Made by a program: the position numbers and the translations under genes. Below, piece by piece: positions 1 to 8,875 of a DNA stretch of 64,000 nucleotides; position 1 is the first letter of the stretch; each line of letters starts with the position of its first letter. The notes under the pieces are model-generated. The model had not been told where the DNA came from and did no database searches. It saw only the letters and a program-made list of their open reading frames with translations. The stretch is from Microseira sp041929235 (GTDB lineage Bacteria; Cyanobacteriota; Cyanobacteriia; Cyanobacteriales; Aerosakkonemataceae), in assembly GCF_041929235.1 (NCBI RefSeq), contig NZ_JBHFNP010000281.1, forward strand, positions 87,538-151,537, read 5' to 3'.

Positions 1-43
1 TTGAACTCAACAGAGCCAGTGCTATTGTGGATATGATTTTCAT
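1..43 (-). CDS. N-terminus of a secreted protein (partial)
   Basis: Only the first 14 codons lie in the window. The peptide begins MKIISTIALALLSS, a short basic start followed by a hydrophobic stretch, as in a Sec or lipoprotein signal peptide. A strong Shine-Dalgarno (GGGGAGG) lies about 5 nt before the ATG, which supports the start. The product cannot be named. Confidence 0.5.
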   Translation of the reverse strand, partial: MKIISTIALALLSS

Positions 44-270
44 AAAATCCTCCCCTCTTGCAGCAATGGGAATTTAAAGTCTTAAAAATTGACTTGGCCA
101 AAAGGTCTATTTTTTCTGTTCAACATTCCAAAACCTTGCTTTCCTCTCTATTTAATCCAACTAACCAAGGCTTGCCGTCTGTCTGATGCAATAATAAAAT
201 ATCCACCTGATGGAAGATGATTGAGGAAAAATTTATGATATGGCTTTCATTTAAGTGGGATGAATGTTCG

Positions 271-999
271 CTATAAAGCCAATAAAATAGCGGTGTAAAT
301 TCCAGCACCAAGGGCAAATGCCCAAAACCGACTTTCTCTTTCTTCTGGCAATTCTTCTTTGAGGACGTTGAGAATAACTCCTCCAGCTAAAAAGGCAAAT
401 AAAACTGCGATTGCAGCTTTTCCAATCTCAGTAGCGCTACCCAACACCCACCCCACAATAATAGCTGCTGCTAGTAGAAAGCGTCCGATGCGATCGTAAA
501 TATGCTTGTGGTGTTCCCGCAAACCAGAGTCATTCACTACAAAGTGCAGCGCCATTGCAAAAGAAAACAACAGCAAATTGGTAATGCCCGGTTGTTCGCG
601 ATGCAGCAGCAGATAGCCAATCAGGGCATTGTAAATCGAAAAAGAAGCAATGTGCAGCCAAAAAACGCCAGGACTGGTGATATCGCCTTTGCCACGCTGA
701 CGGGATAATTTTGCCATTCGCTCCAGTCCATAAAATACAGTCAACCCTAACAAAGCTATTAAATAAACGTGGTGTTCTAAATAAGAAATCACCCCTGATT
801 CTACTTGCTCTAATACCGCTTGGTGCTGATTTAATTCCGGTAAAATATGCACAAAAACGTAAGCAACCGAAACCCCACCCGCCGCTGAAAGCCAGCGACT
901 GCGAGGGATAGGAGTAAACCGCAATTTGCCGGAAAATAAGTGTGTCAGCGCTAAACCAATGGCAATCGCTGCGGATAAAGCTAAAGTATTAGGGTTCAT
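271..999 (-). CDS. multi-pass membrane protein, ZIP-transporter-like
   Basis: A 242-residue integral membrane protein with about seven or eight hydrophobic segments. Histidines lie within or next to the membrane (VHILPEL near residue 52, HFVVNDSGLREHHKH near residue 155), as in ZIP-like metal transporters, but no diagnostic ZIP helix signature is clear. It is the last gene of a three-gene minus-strand run; the ATG lies 5 bp after the stop of the DUF2254 gene, so the two are very likely co-transcribed. The substrate is unknown; ZIP-like is a resemblance, not a firm assignment. Confidence 0.6.
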   Translation of the reverse strand: MNPNTLALSAAIAIGLALTHLFSGKLRFTPIPRSRWLSAAGGVSVAYVFVHILPELNQHQAVLEQVESGVISYLEHHVYLIALLGLTVFYGLERMAKLSRQRGKGDITSPGVFWLHIASFSIYNALIGYLLLHREQPGITNLLLFSFAMALHFVVNDSGLREHHKHIYDRIGRFLLAAAIIVGWVLGSATEIGKAAIAVLFAFLAGGVILNVLKEELPEERESRFWAFALGAGIYTAILLAL

Positions 1000-1004
1000 A
1001 TAAA

Positions 1005-2330
1005 TTAATCCTGTTCTAAAGCTTGAATAACTCGGTGATACCGCTCCTCCACATCTTTTTGGTCTTCCTCCTGGGAAATTTGTTTGCGGCTACTATTTAA
1101 AATCATCTCCGCGTGACGGCGTAAAGCTTCTCGTTGTTTGGAATTGCGGGTGTAAGTAGCGATGCAAGCTATAGCTTCTAACAAGCGAATCGTCACCGCG
1201 ACATCTGGTTTACTGTACTGGCGAATTTGGTTAAAGGCACTATCAACTAACTTTTCAAACGTCACTCCAAGAGCTATGACGCGCAAATTATGCTCATCGT
1301 CGTAGCGATAGGGGGAGGGAAAATCTCTTTGAGCGAGGCGAGATAATCCGGCACTAAGTCGGTCGATGCACCGAATTGCGGTAAACGGATCGTTGATACC
1401 AGGAGAAATCGCACGCAAGGCAATTTCAACTAACTGATCGATCGGAAATTGTACATCCTGATATTCAGTTCGCTCTTTGCCCAGAATAAAAGCATCGTTA
1501 ATCTGTTGGTTCAGGTTCTGATTCACCCGTTCTCCCGGCAAAACCATCGCTAAATCGCTGCCTTTGACGATAAACTTTCCCGGTCGATTTTTAACACGTA
1601 CAAGCAGATTGTACTGCCGGGCAATTTTCATTAATTCCTCGTCATCAATTGCTTGCAAATAACCATCCCCAGTGGCTTTGATTGGACTGGCTTCTAAGTC
1701 AAAATTTGCGGGTATTTCTCCAACTTGTCGCGGGTGGTTAGCTTTATCCTCGCCGATTTTTTCGGGGAATAGTCTATCTATTGCTTTGTCTAAATCTGCA
1801 CTAACTTGAGTAATGACGTGGGACGCTTGAATAATCGTTGAAGCATGATGGATAAAGTAAATTAGCACGCCGATACTGGCAATTGCCAGCGCGGTACCAA
1901 CGGTAACCGAGAGTTGGGGTACAAACTCGTTGTATTCTTCTCCTTCTGAATGAATTGTCCGCAGTACGAGTAAAGAGTAAATAAACGTGGCGATGAAAGT
2001 ACCAAGCACGATTTGATTGCCGGTATCTTGCATAAAATTACGCAGCAATCGGGGGCCAAAATTTGAACTCGCCAGAGTCAGCGCCACAATAGTAATGGAA
2101 AAAGCTGTAGCAACAACGCTGACCATTGAACCCGCAACCGATGAAAGAAGCGCGCGCGCACCATCGCTTCCACCCGTGTAAATCCACCCCCAGTTTGGTG
2201 TATTCCCTGTGCGATCGAGTGTTAGCATTGCGAGTGCTAAAATCATCGACCCCACCGCCATCAATGTCGGGATAAACCAATAGCTAGAGTGGAGCGAATC
2301 CCAAAGTTTGCTCAACTTGACATTTTTCAT
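1005..2330 (-). CDS. DUF2254 family membrane protein
   Basis: A 441-residue protein with four N-terminal transmembrane helices (roughly residues 17-37, 62-85, 105-125 and 140-162) and a long soluble C-terminal part. The segment with GPRLLRNFMQD after the second helix and SPGINDPFTA in the soluble domain are typical of DUF2254. Function is unknown. It starts 14 bp after the stop of the MscS-type channel gene and ends 5 bp before the ZIP-like gene, so the three probably form one operon for envelope or osmotic functions. Confidence 0.85.
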   Translation of the reverse strand: MKNVKLSKLWDSLHSSYWFIPTLMAVGSMILALAMLTLDRTGNTPNWGWIYTGGSDGARALLSSVAGSMVSVVATAFSITIVALTLASSNFGPRLLRNFMQDTGNQIVLGTFIATFIYSLLVLRTIHSEGEEYNEFVPQLSVTVGTALAIASIGVLIYFIHHASTIIQASHVITQVSADLDKAIDRLFPEKIGEDKANHPRQVGEIPANFDLEASPIKATGDGYLQAIDDEELMKIARQYNLLVRVKNRPGKFIVKGSDLAMVLPGERVNQNLNQQINDAFILGKERTEYQDVQFPIDQLVEIALRAISPGINDPFTAIRCIDRLSAGLSRLAQRDFPSPYRYDDEHNLRVIALGVTFEKLVDSAFNQIRQYSKPDVAVTIRLLEAIACIATYTRNSKQREALRRHAEMILNSSRKQISQEEDQKDVEERYHRVIQALEQD

Positions 2331-2344
2331 AAGTTGTGCTGGGG

Positions 2345-3331
2345 TTAAGATTGTCCGTTGCCATCTTGTTGCGCTTGTAATTCAACCAGTTTCCGCAGAG
2401 AACCTCCAATGCTGCGGGGTTTGGGAACTTCGCCATTACCAGCGGGCCATCCTTCCCGTTGACGAGAGCGATCGCCATCGGTTTCTTCGGTTTGGTCGTG
2501 AAACAAAATTTGCTGCGTCGGAAAGGGCAAGTCAATGCCATTAGCAATCAGCTTTTTCTTAATCGCAGAAAGCACCTTGTCCCGCGAGTCAAGTGCATCT
2601 GCCCATCGCGGCGGGTTGATCCACCATCGGGCGCGAATATTGACCGTACTTTCAGCAAGATCCATCACCAGTACATCAGGAGCCGGGTCTTTTAAAACCT
2701 GCTCCACACTGTGCATTGCTTCCAGCATTAAATGTTTGGCTCGGTCAATATCGTCGCCGTAACCAATGCCAATGTCGTATTCCATGCGGCGTTTATCAAA
2801 CGCGGTGTTCACAGTCACAGAATTGGTGAACAATTCGGCATTGGGAATTACAATCCGGCGACCATCATAAGTTTTAATTGTTGTAGCGCGAGTCTCAATA
2901 TTTTCTACCGTTCCCTCAAAGTCTTTAAACACAATTTGGTCATTGATGCGAAACGGTTCCGTCAAAAGAATTAGGATGCCAGCTAGGAAGTTTTGTAAGA
3001 TATCGCGAAAAGCAAAACCAATCGCTACCCCGCTAATTCCCAGCAGTTGCACCAAATCGCCTGCTCTAAATGTGGGAATTACAATCGACAATGCCACAAA
3101 CAAACCAACCAGAACAGTAATACCCTGTGCTAACCTTCCCAACACCAGACCCAAATTCCGGGCTTGGCGGTGGTTGCGGGTAACCCGTCTGACCAGTCTC
3201 TTAATCGCCCTGCCCACAAAGAAAAAGATGGCAAAAACAATTAACGCCAACACCATATTTGGCAGCAGGACAATAAAGTCATTAATCATGCTTTGAATCT
3301 TGTCCCAGACTGCGGATATTTCTGCTCTCAT
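2345..3331 (-). CDS. small-conductance mechanosensitive channel (MscS family)
   Basis: About 328 residues. The N-terminal transmembrane helices are followed by the pore-lining helix with GVAIGFAFRDILQNFLAG and then the beta domain with PFRINDQI and IETRATTIKTYDGRRI, the classic MscS fold. Such channels open under membrane tension and release osmolytes. The ATG at 3331 is preferred over an upstream start because GAGGAA lies 6-7 nt before it and an MscS protein normally begins near this point. The C-terminal tail is Gln/Gly-rich. First gene of the operon with the DUF2254 and ZIP-like genes. Confidence 0.88.
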   Translation of the reverse strand: MRAEISAVWDKIQSMINDFIVLLPNMVLALIVFAIFFFVGRAIKRLVRRVTRNHRQARNLGLVLGRLAQGITVLVGLFVALSIVIPTFRAGDLVQLLGISGVAIGFAFRDILQNFLAGILILLTEPFRINDQIVFKDFEGTVENIETRATTIKTYDGRRIVIPNAELFTNSVTVNTAFDKRRMEYDIGIGYGDDIDRAKHLMLEAMHSVEQVLKDPAPDVLVMDLAESTVNIRARWWINPPRWADALDSRDKVLSAIKKKLIANGIDLPFPTQQILFHDQTEETDGDRSRQREGWPAGNGEVPKPRSIGGSLRKLVELQAQQDGNGQS

Positions 3332-3435
3332 GAAACTTCCTCGCGCCTCAGTCGTTGTTGATAGTAGTAAAAAGTAGCGACGTAAAACTCTATCTGAAGG
3401 CTGTAGATTAGTGTGACGCAAGGCTGATTTATATT

Positions 3436-3574
3436 ATGTCAGGTCGATTACCCATAATCGGGAGCCGGGACACGGCACGATTAACGTTATCTGTTTGTCC
3501 GAGATACCTATGATGCCGTGTCCCTACGCAACGACTGGGTGAGATTTTTTGATTATGGGCAATTCAACGGACAT
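3436..3574. repeat. MITE-like element A, copy 1
   Basis: A 139-bp element with imperfect terminal inverted repeats (ATGTC...ATTACCCATAAT on the left, ATTATGGGCAATT...GACAT on the right) and an internal 11-bp perfect inverted repeat (GGGACACGGCA at 3467-3477 with TGCCGTGTCCC at 3514-3524). A closely similar copy lies at 47611-47748. No coding capacity. No clear target-site duplication was seen. Confidence 0.75.
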
Positions 3575-3578
3575 GATA

Positions 3579-3700
3579 TTACAGCAAATTTTAGCCGTAT
3601 GAGGTACACCGAAAGTTGGTCAAGCGCGCAGCAAAAATGGCTGCGCGCTTGACCAACTCAGCCGAATGGCTGTACGTCACTCGCTGGCAATTTGCTGTAA
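3579..3700. repeat. palindromic repeat element B, copy 1, with strong hairpin
   Basis: Terminal inverted repeats TTACAGCAAATT (3579-3590) and AATTTGCTGTAA (3689-3700) enclose a perfect 19-bp stem (3614-3632 with 3640-3658) with a 7-nt loop. The flanks, including ATGAGGTACACC and GGCTGTAC, recur at 47350-47467 around a different core. It lies directly beside element A, as does the second copy. The stem could also act as a bidirectional transcription barrier. Confidence 0.7.
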
Positions 3701-3762
3701 GACTTACGCAGCGAAACTAAAATATTGCCAATTCTTCCACAAAAAAAGCTCAATCAAATGCT

Positions 3763-4239
3763 CTAGTCCGCGTTCAACGCTTTGCGGAACACGACCTTAT
3801 CATCGCCCGCCGCCCAGTAGTCGCGGATGCGCGCCTCCTGCTCGAAGCCACAATTGATGTAGAACGCCCGCGCGCGATCGTATTTCGCCAACCCCGATGT
3901 CTCGACCAGCAACAGCCGCTCGCCGCGCGATCGCAATGCATTTTCCACATGCTGTATCAGCGCCGTTCCGCGCCCCTGTCTCTGACAGTCCGGATGCACA
4001 GCGATCATATACAAATACCACGTCCGATCCGCCATCGGATCTGGCGCGTAGTAGGCGACCCCGCACGGCTCACCCTCCTCCTCGTCGGTAACCCAAACGT
4101 GACCGTCGTCGAGGTTGCCGGTGAAGTAGTCCGCCAGAACTTTGCCCAGCGCCTCGGTTTCGTTCGCGGGGAACATCCCTGCCGCTACAGCCAGCGCGAT
4201 CAGCGCCGCCGAATCATCGGGGGTTGTCGGTCGGATCAT
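3763..4239 (-). CDS. GNAT family N-acetyltransferase
   Basis: About 158 residues with the GNAT fold: the acetyl-CoA binding motif is seen as VHPDCQRQGRGTAL near residue 97, followed by the C-terminal ARAFYINCGFEQEAR. It would transfer an acetyl group from acetyl-CoA to an unknown amine substrate. The start MIRPTTPDD at 4239 is preferred because the fold begins there; an upstream in-frame ATG would add 19 atypical residues. The gene is clearly richer in GC than its neighbours and reads like a gene acquired from a high-GC bacterium. Confidence 0.85.
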   Translation of the reverse strand: MIRPTTPDDSAALIALAVAAGMFPANETEALGKVLADYFTGNLDDGHVWVTDEEEGEPCGVAYYAPDPMADRTWYLYMIAVHPDCQRQGRGTALIQHVENALRSRGERLLLVETSGLAKYDRARAFYINCGFEQEARIRDYWAAGDDKVVFRKALNAD

Positions 4240-4386
4240 GGGGAACTCCAGTGTTAACCGTTTGCAAAGGTCAAAAATTAACCTTATCTGGAGCAACTAG
4301 CTAGTGTCAAACCTCTGGTATCCCTTCGCAAAATTAATAAAAATATTCAAGTAGTGATAGTTGCGATCTCTGCATTTAGAATACGC

Positions 4387-4612
4387 ATTTTGCCTGTTCG
4401 CTTTCTGATTTCAGTCATTTGCATATTCATTTTGGTATTTTCCGTAAGTCAAATGGCAATTTACTTGCTCATTTTGCCCGTTTGCTTTCTGATTTCAGTA
4501 ATTCACGCATATATTTTGGTATTTTCCGCAAGCGAAACGGTTGTTTGCTTTCTGAGTTTACCTCTTCGCTTTCTAATTTCAGTAATTCGCGCAGTCATTC
4601 TCGTTTGGCAAG
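4387..4612 (+). repeat. array of three 84-bp direct repeats (left array)
   Basis: Units start at 4387, 4471 and 4555, an exact 84-bp period, each with a core like TTCGCTTTCTGATTTCAG. The third unit is more diverged at its start. The same unit, in the same orientation and with the same period, recurs at 6219-6424, so the two arrays bracket the azoreductase and sigma factor genes. One forward frame stays open and would give 28-residue hydrophobic repeats, but no RBS supports translation. Confidence 0.85.
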
Positions 4613-4614
4613 TC

Positions 4615-4641
4615 TGTCACAAGTAGCAGCCGTCTTTCGTC
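4615..4641 (+). promoter_or_regulatory. ECF41-type promoter of the azoreductase-sigma operon
   Basis: TGTCACA (4615-4621), then exactly 16 nt, then CGTC (4638-4641). This is the promoter signature known for ECF41-group sigma factors, and an ECF41-type sigma gene is the second gene of the operon. The -10 element lies about 36 nt before the azoreductase ATG, giving a short leader. This strongly suggests autoregulation. Confidence 0.75.
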
Positions 4642-4676
4642 TTAATCAATAGAGGTTGTAGAACGAAGGATCGACT

Positions 4677-5300
4677 ATGAGGTTGCTTGAGATTCAATCG
4701 AGCGTTCGCCAAGAAGGTTCCATTTCGCGATCCTTGAGCGATGAGTTTGTCCAAGCTTGGCAAATGACTGCTGAAGGGATTCAGCACAAAAAGCGCGATG
4801 TTGGGATCGATCCACCTGCTCATCCTACAGGACTTTGGACAAAGGCGAATTACACTTTGCCAGAAGAGCGAACGCACCAAATGACAGCCGCATTAACTGA
4901 ATCAGAGAAATTGATTGAAGAGTTACTCTGGGCAGATCGTCTCTTGCTGGGCGTGCCCATGTATAACTTTAGTATTCCATCTACTCTAAAGGCATATTTG
5001 GATAATGTTGTGCGAATCAATCGCACCTTTACCTTCGAGCTGGCAACTTATACCTTTGAAGGACTGGCAAAGGGTAAAAAAGCCCTCATCATTACGCCAA
5101 GCGCCGGAAATTTTGTTGTCGGTACGCCCCTCGGTAAAATGAATTTCTGCGATACTTATTTGCGATCGCTGTTGGGATTCATCGGAATTGATGATGTAAC
5201 GGTTGTACCCGTACCCGCTCAATTTATGTCAGACGAAATTCGGCAAAGAGAGATTGCAACTGCGCGAGCCAAATTGATGAAGTTAGCGACGGACTGGTAG
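4677..5300 (+). CDS. FMN-dependent NADH-azoreductase / NAD(P)H dehydrogenase
   Basis: 207 residues with a flavodoxin-like fold. VPMYNFSIPSTLKAYLD near residue 98 is the conserved FMN-binding and dimer loop of the AcpD/AzoR family, and TPSAGNF near residue 141 is the second flavin loop. These flavoenzymes reduce quinones and azo compounds with NAD(P)H. GAAGGA precedes the ATG. The gene is 3 bp upstream of the sigma factor gene and lies directly behind a matching ECF41 promoter. ECF41 genes are usually linked to small redox enzymes, so this is its likely target. Confidence 0.88.
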   Translation: MRLLEIQSSVRQEGSISRSLSDEFVQAWQMTAEGIQHKKRDVGIDPPAHPTGLWTKANYTLPEERTHQMTAALTESEKLIEELLWADRLLLGVPMYNFSIPSTLKAYLDNVVRINRTFTFELATYTFEGLAKGKKALIITPSAGNFVVGTPLGKMNFCDTYLRSLLGFIGIDDVTVVPVPAQFMSDEIRQREIATARAKLMKLATDW

Positions 5301-5303
5301 ACT

Positions 5304-6167
5304 ATGGAACGCCTCGAGATATTCAATCAACATCGTTCCTTGCTATTTGCGATCGCCTATCGGATGCTTGGTAGTGCCACCGATGCAGAAGATATGGTGC
5401 AGGAAGCCTGGATACGTTGGCAATTGACCCAAGCTATCGCCCAATCTCCCAAAGCATATCTATCAACTCTCATCACCCGTTTGTGTATCGATCGGCTTCG
5501 TTCTGTTCGCGTACAAAGAGAGAAATATGTCGGGATTTGGTTGCCAGAACCTTTGATGACTGAAGCGATTAACGATCTGGGAGACAATGCTGAATTGGCA
5601 GAGTCGTTATCCTTTGCATTTCTCATGCTGCTGGAATGTTTATCACCAACCGAACGAGCAATCTTTTTGTTGCGCGAAGTTTTTGACTATGATTACTCAG
5701 AGATTGCTAAAACGGTTGGCAAAAGCATTCCGAATTGCCGTCAAATTGTGCGTCGTGCGCGTCAACATCTGGTGATTCGCAGACCCCGCATCAGCCTATC
5801 TCTTCAACAAAAAGAGGAAATTATCGAACAGTTTTTGATTAGTTGGAATCAAGGCGATCTGCATAAACTCATTGCACTCATGGCAGAAGATATCACCTTG
5901 TTCTCAGATGGGGGTGGTCAAGTAACAGCAGCACAGCGACCGTTAAAGGGTTGTCAAAAAGTAGCTCGCTTCTTAGTCGCAATTCGGCGGAGTCGGCTTA
6001 TCCCTACATTCAGTCCTCGAATTGTTCTGATTAATCATCAACTTGGAATTTTGAATACTGTGGAAGGGAAACCTCAAAGCACTTTTAGTTTTGAATTTTC
6101 AGGTGAAACCATCCAAGCAATTTTTGCAGTTGTCAATCCAGAAAAACTAAAGGCAGTTAAGTTGTAG
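5304..6167 (+). CDS. ECF41-type RNA polymerase sigma factor with SnoaL-like C-terminal domain
   Basis: 287 residues. Region 2 is seen near the start (AYRMLGSATDAEDMVQEAW), region 4 around residues 110-165 (PTERAIFLLREVFDYDYSEI). A C-terminal extension of about 110 residues has the SnoaL-like fold with the DGGG motif (LFSDGGGQV near residue 200) diagnostic of ECF41/SigJ proteins. In this group the C-terminal domain, not an anti-sigma factor, controls activity. Co-transcribed with the azoreductase, 3 bp apart, from a promoter it should recognise. Confidence 0.9.
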   Translation: MERLEIFNQHRSLLFAIAYRMLGSATDAEDMVQEAWIRWQLTQAIAQSPKAYLSTLITRLCIDRLRSVRVQREKYVGIWLPEPLMTEAINDLGDNAELAESLSFAFLMLLECLSPTERAIFLLREVFDYDYSEIAKTVGKSIPNCRQIVRRARQHLVIRRPRISLSLQQKEEIIEQFLISWNQGDLHKLIALMAEDITLFSDGGGQVTAAQRPLKGCQKVARFLVAIRRSRLIPTFSPRIVLINHQLGILNTVEGKPQSTFSFEFSGETIQAIFAVVNPEKLKAVKL

Positions 6168-6218
6168 CGTAAGCGACATAACGAGCTGGCAATACTCACG
6201 CAGGCAATCTGCTTTATC

Positions 6219-6424
6219 ATTTTGCCCGTTCGCTTTCTCATTTCAGTAATTCGCGCAGTCATTTTGGTATTTTCCGCAAGCTTTATGGCAATTTACTTGC
6301 TCATTTTGCCCGTTCGCTTTCTCATTTCAGTAATTCGCGCATTTATTTTGGTATTTGACGCAAGCGAAACGGCTCTTTGCTTTCTCAGTTTACCCTTTTG
6401 CTTTCTGATTTCAGTAATTCGCGC
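6219..6424 (+). repeat. array of three 84-bp direct repeats (right array)
   Basis: Units start at 6219, 6303 and 6387 with the same 84-bp period, sequence and orientation as the array at 4387-4612. The offset between the arrays is 1832 bp. Located 50 bp after the sigma factor stop. Confidence 0.85.
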
Positions 6425-6496
6425 GGACATGCACGCCTTCGTCAAAAAGCCGAAAGCCATCGGTTGGCTACTGAGTCAGGATCTACTCTGGAAGCT

Positions 6497-7095
6497 TTAA
6501 TAAACAATTTCCTTTTGCTTTAACTGTGCCATGAGTACCTGCATGAACTCTACAAAGACGTGAACTTTAGCAGAAAGATGGCGTTTTTGTGGATAAACCA
6601 CCGAAATAGGCGCTCCTGGCGGTGCAACATTTTGTAGAATCGGTTTGAGTTTTCCATCGGCAATCGCTTGTGCTGCGACGTAGTTATAAAGTTGGGCAAT
6701 ACCCACGCCCGCGATCGCAGTTTCTAACAATGCTTCACCGTTCTCTAGGCGAATGTTGCCCTGCACGGGTTGCAAAATTTCTTCACCCTCCTGTTGAAAT
6801 CGCCAATCGTAACTTTTGCCCGTCCAAGCTGAAATAAAAGCAAGGCAATTGTGATTTTTCAAGTCGGCGATCGCTTGAGGAGTTCCGTATCTTTCAAGAT
6901 AGCTGGAAGCGGCACAGACGATGAATTTTGCCATTGCCAGGGGCTGCATAATCAAGCTGCTATCGCGCCCCATTCCAATCCGCACAACCGCATCTACTCT
7001 TTCTTCGATCAGATCCACCATCCGATTCGTCAGCGACACATCGACCTTGAGATCGGGATACTGCGCTAAGAATTGGGGTAACGCTGGGATAACGT
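6497..7095 (-). pseudogene. LysR-family regulator, N-terminally truncated
   Basis: Encodes only the effector-binding domain of a LysR-type regulator: the reading frame can be followed from VIPALPQFLAQYPDL through VDLIEERVDAVVRIG and VGIAQLYNYVAA to the stop. The N-terminal helix-turn-helix domain is missing, and an in-frame TAG lies two codons before the recognisable part. The only in-frame start (GTG at 7039) would still lack the DNA-binding domain, so it is probably non-functional. Confidence 0.8.
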
Positions 7096-7236
7096 GCTAT
7101 ACTCTGTTCGCGGCTGCGGATTGCTGGGAATGCCTACCACACCCGCTAGCAAAGAACACACAAAATGGGTTAAATTTGTGGAACATCGAGGCTCTAGTAA
7201 CTTTGAAAGATTCATGCAATAAAGCTGACTTAATTT

Positions 7237-8550
7237 ATGAACATGTTACTTACATTTACCAATCACTACCAAACTAAACTTCCTCTCGACAATCCTCATT
7301 TTGATATTTTTATGGTTATTGTTTTTCTGGGGCTATTCCTCTTAACGCTCCAGAAAAATATTGGAGACTTTCCTCTCTCTATCCTGCAAAGGAATCAAAT
7401 TAAAGGCTTGGCAATTTTATTCATCATTTTTAATCATCTATGCTACTACACTGAACCGTCACCATCCCTCTACATGATTTGGTCGGAATTTGGTATGGTT
7501 GGGGTTGCTATTTTCTTTATCTTTTCTGGTTATGGAACTTGCCTATCTATCCAAGCAAGAGGAATTAATATTTATCATAAAAAAGATAATCGTTATATTT
7601 ATTCCCTTGATATACGCACTGTCCTTACTGCTAGCACTCTATGTAATTTTCACGCCGAGCATGGAGAATAGCTTCCTATTGGAAATGCCGAGAATATTAT
7701 TTGCTATGGAAAGCCTGGATAGGAAAATGTGGTTTATTATCTTTATCCTGTCTTGGTATTGTCTGCTATACATCAGGCTAAATCTTTATGACCAGCAAAA
7801 ACTATTTTTTTTACTTGGTTTTTCCTTGGCCATTATTACAATTCCTGACATGCCTTATGTAGCTAAGGGTAATGCGTTCAGTTTTCCTTTCGGATGCTGG
7901 CTAGGATTAAACAACTCCACTGTTACAGATAAAATTGGCAAGTTACTCCGATGTCGCCTCAAAATAATTTTTGTCTTTTTAACTAGCTTAGTATTACTAG
8001 CTGGACTTTCATTCTGGTTAGCAAAAACCTTAAAATTTCAGTCCTATCAAACAATTATTTCGATAGCAGTATTATCTTTAATAATCTCAAGTGCATACCT
8101 AATATATTTATATGTAATCAAAAAAATAGACAGTCAGTTTCTCTAGAAGTTATTTCTTGTACTATCGTTTTTTCAATCATATACTTCAATTACCTTAGCA
8201 ATATATTACAAGAGAATAATTTGGATGAAACTCTATCCCGCATGTACTGGTCTGCTTCCCGGAGCTTAGCTAATGTTCTAATCACCTCTAGTCTTACTCT
8301 AGTATTAGCTTTAATGCTAAAGTGGCAACGTTTTTCTCCAATACTCAGTTTTTTAGGATGGATTTCTTTTGAACTTTTTTTGATTCATAATACATTTCTA
8401 ATTCATTTCGACTTTATCTTGTTTCGGGGGCCAATAATTATTATGTTTCCCATTTATTTTATGGGTGTCTGTCTGCTGAGTTTGATATTAAAAAGACTCA
8501 GTGAAGTAACTTTAGTAATGCTGAGAAACTCCAGGAAGCTTTTGTCCTAG
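7237..8550 (+). pseudogene. acyltransferase 3 family membrane protein, broken by two frameshifts
   Basis: Three overlapping frames together give one multi-pass membrane protein. The first part has the acyltransferase 3 motif GLAILFIIFNHL and FFIFSGYG. The frame changes near an A6 run at 7579-7584 and again near an A7 run at 8120-8126; after each change the homology continues (IFIPLIYALSLL, then SIIYFNYLSN and SFELFLIHN). Intact relatives transfer acyl groups to surface sugars. The gene is AT-rich compared with its neighbours. Either a decayed gene, sequence error in homopolymers, or slippage. Confidence 0.7.
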
Positions 8551-8875
8551 ATCCAGCCCCCAATCCGCGATCGCTCTGTCCTGAGGCTCCGTTCTGCTGA
8601 TTACTATGGCTTATAGCCTCTCCACAATGTCAGGCGAAAAAATTCGTAAAAAAGGTCAGGTAAAATATGTAAGTCGGGTCAAAGAACCCAGGCGTAGACA
8701 ACGGCGACACAGCAATTTTTACATTGGACTACACGGAATGGCTTGGGTTGAATCTTTAGATTGGCTAGCTGTTTTCACTCTCAAGTTAATGAACTTAAGC
8801 CCCCACAAGCGACCCTATTATCAACGGGGTCAGAGAGCTGCAAAGCTCATCAGGCAGACTTTCTAGCCATAGTTG
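8551..8875 (+). other. intergenic stretch with one doubtful small reading frame
   Basis: Holds an 86-codon open frame (8606-8866) whose product is basic (EPRRRQRRHS) and matches no family I recognise. No clear RBS is present. I see no other structure. It may be a remnant. Confidence 0.2.

Noticed and set aside
4354..4626. Open frame over the left 84-bp array encoding hydrophobic 28-residue repeats
   Set aside because: No RBS, other frames are also partly open, and the array is shared with the non-genic right array, so I treat it as repeat DNA.
8606..8866. 86-codon basic reading frame
   Set aside because: No family or RBS; kept only as a doubtful note in the intergenic entry.
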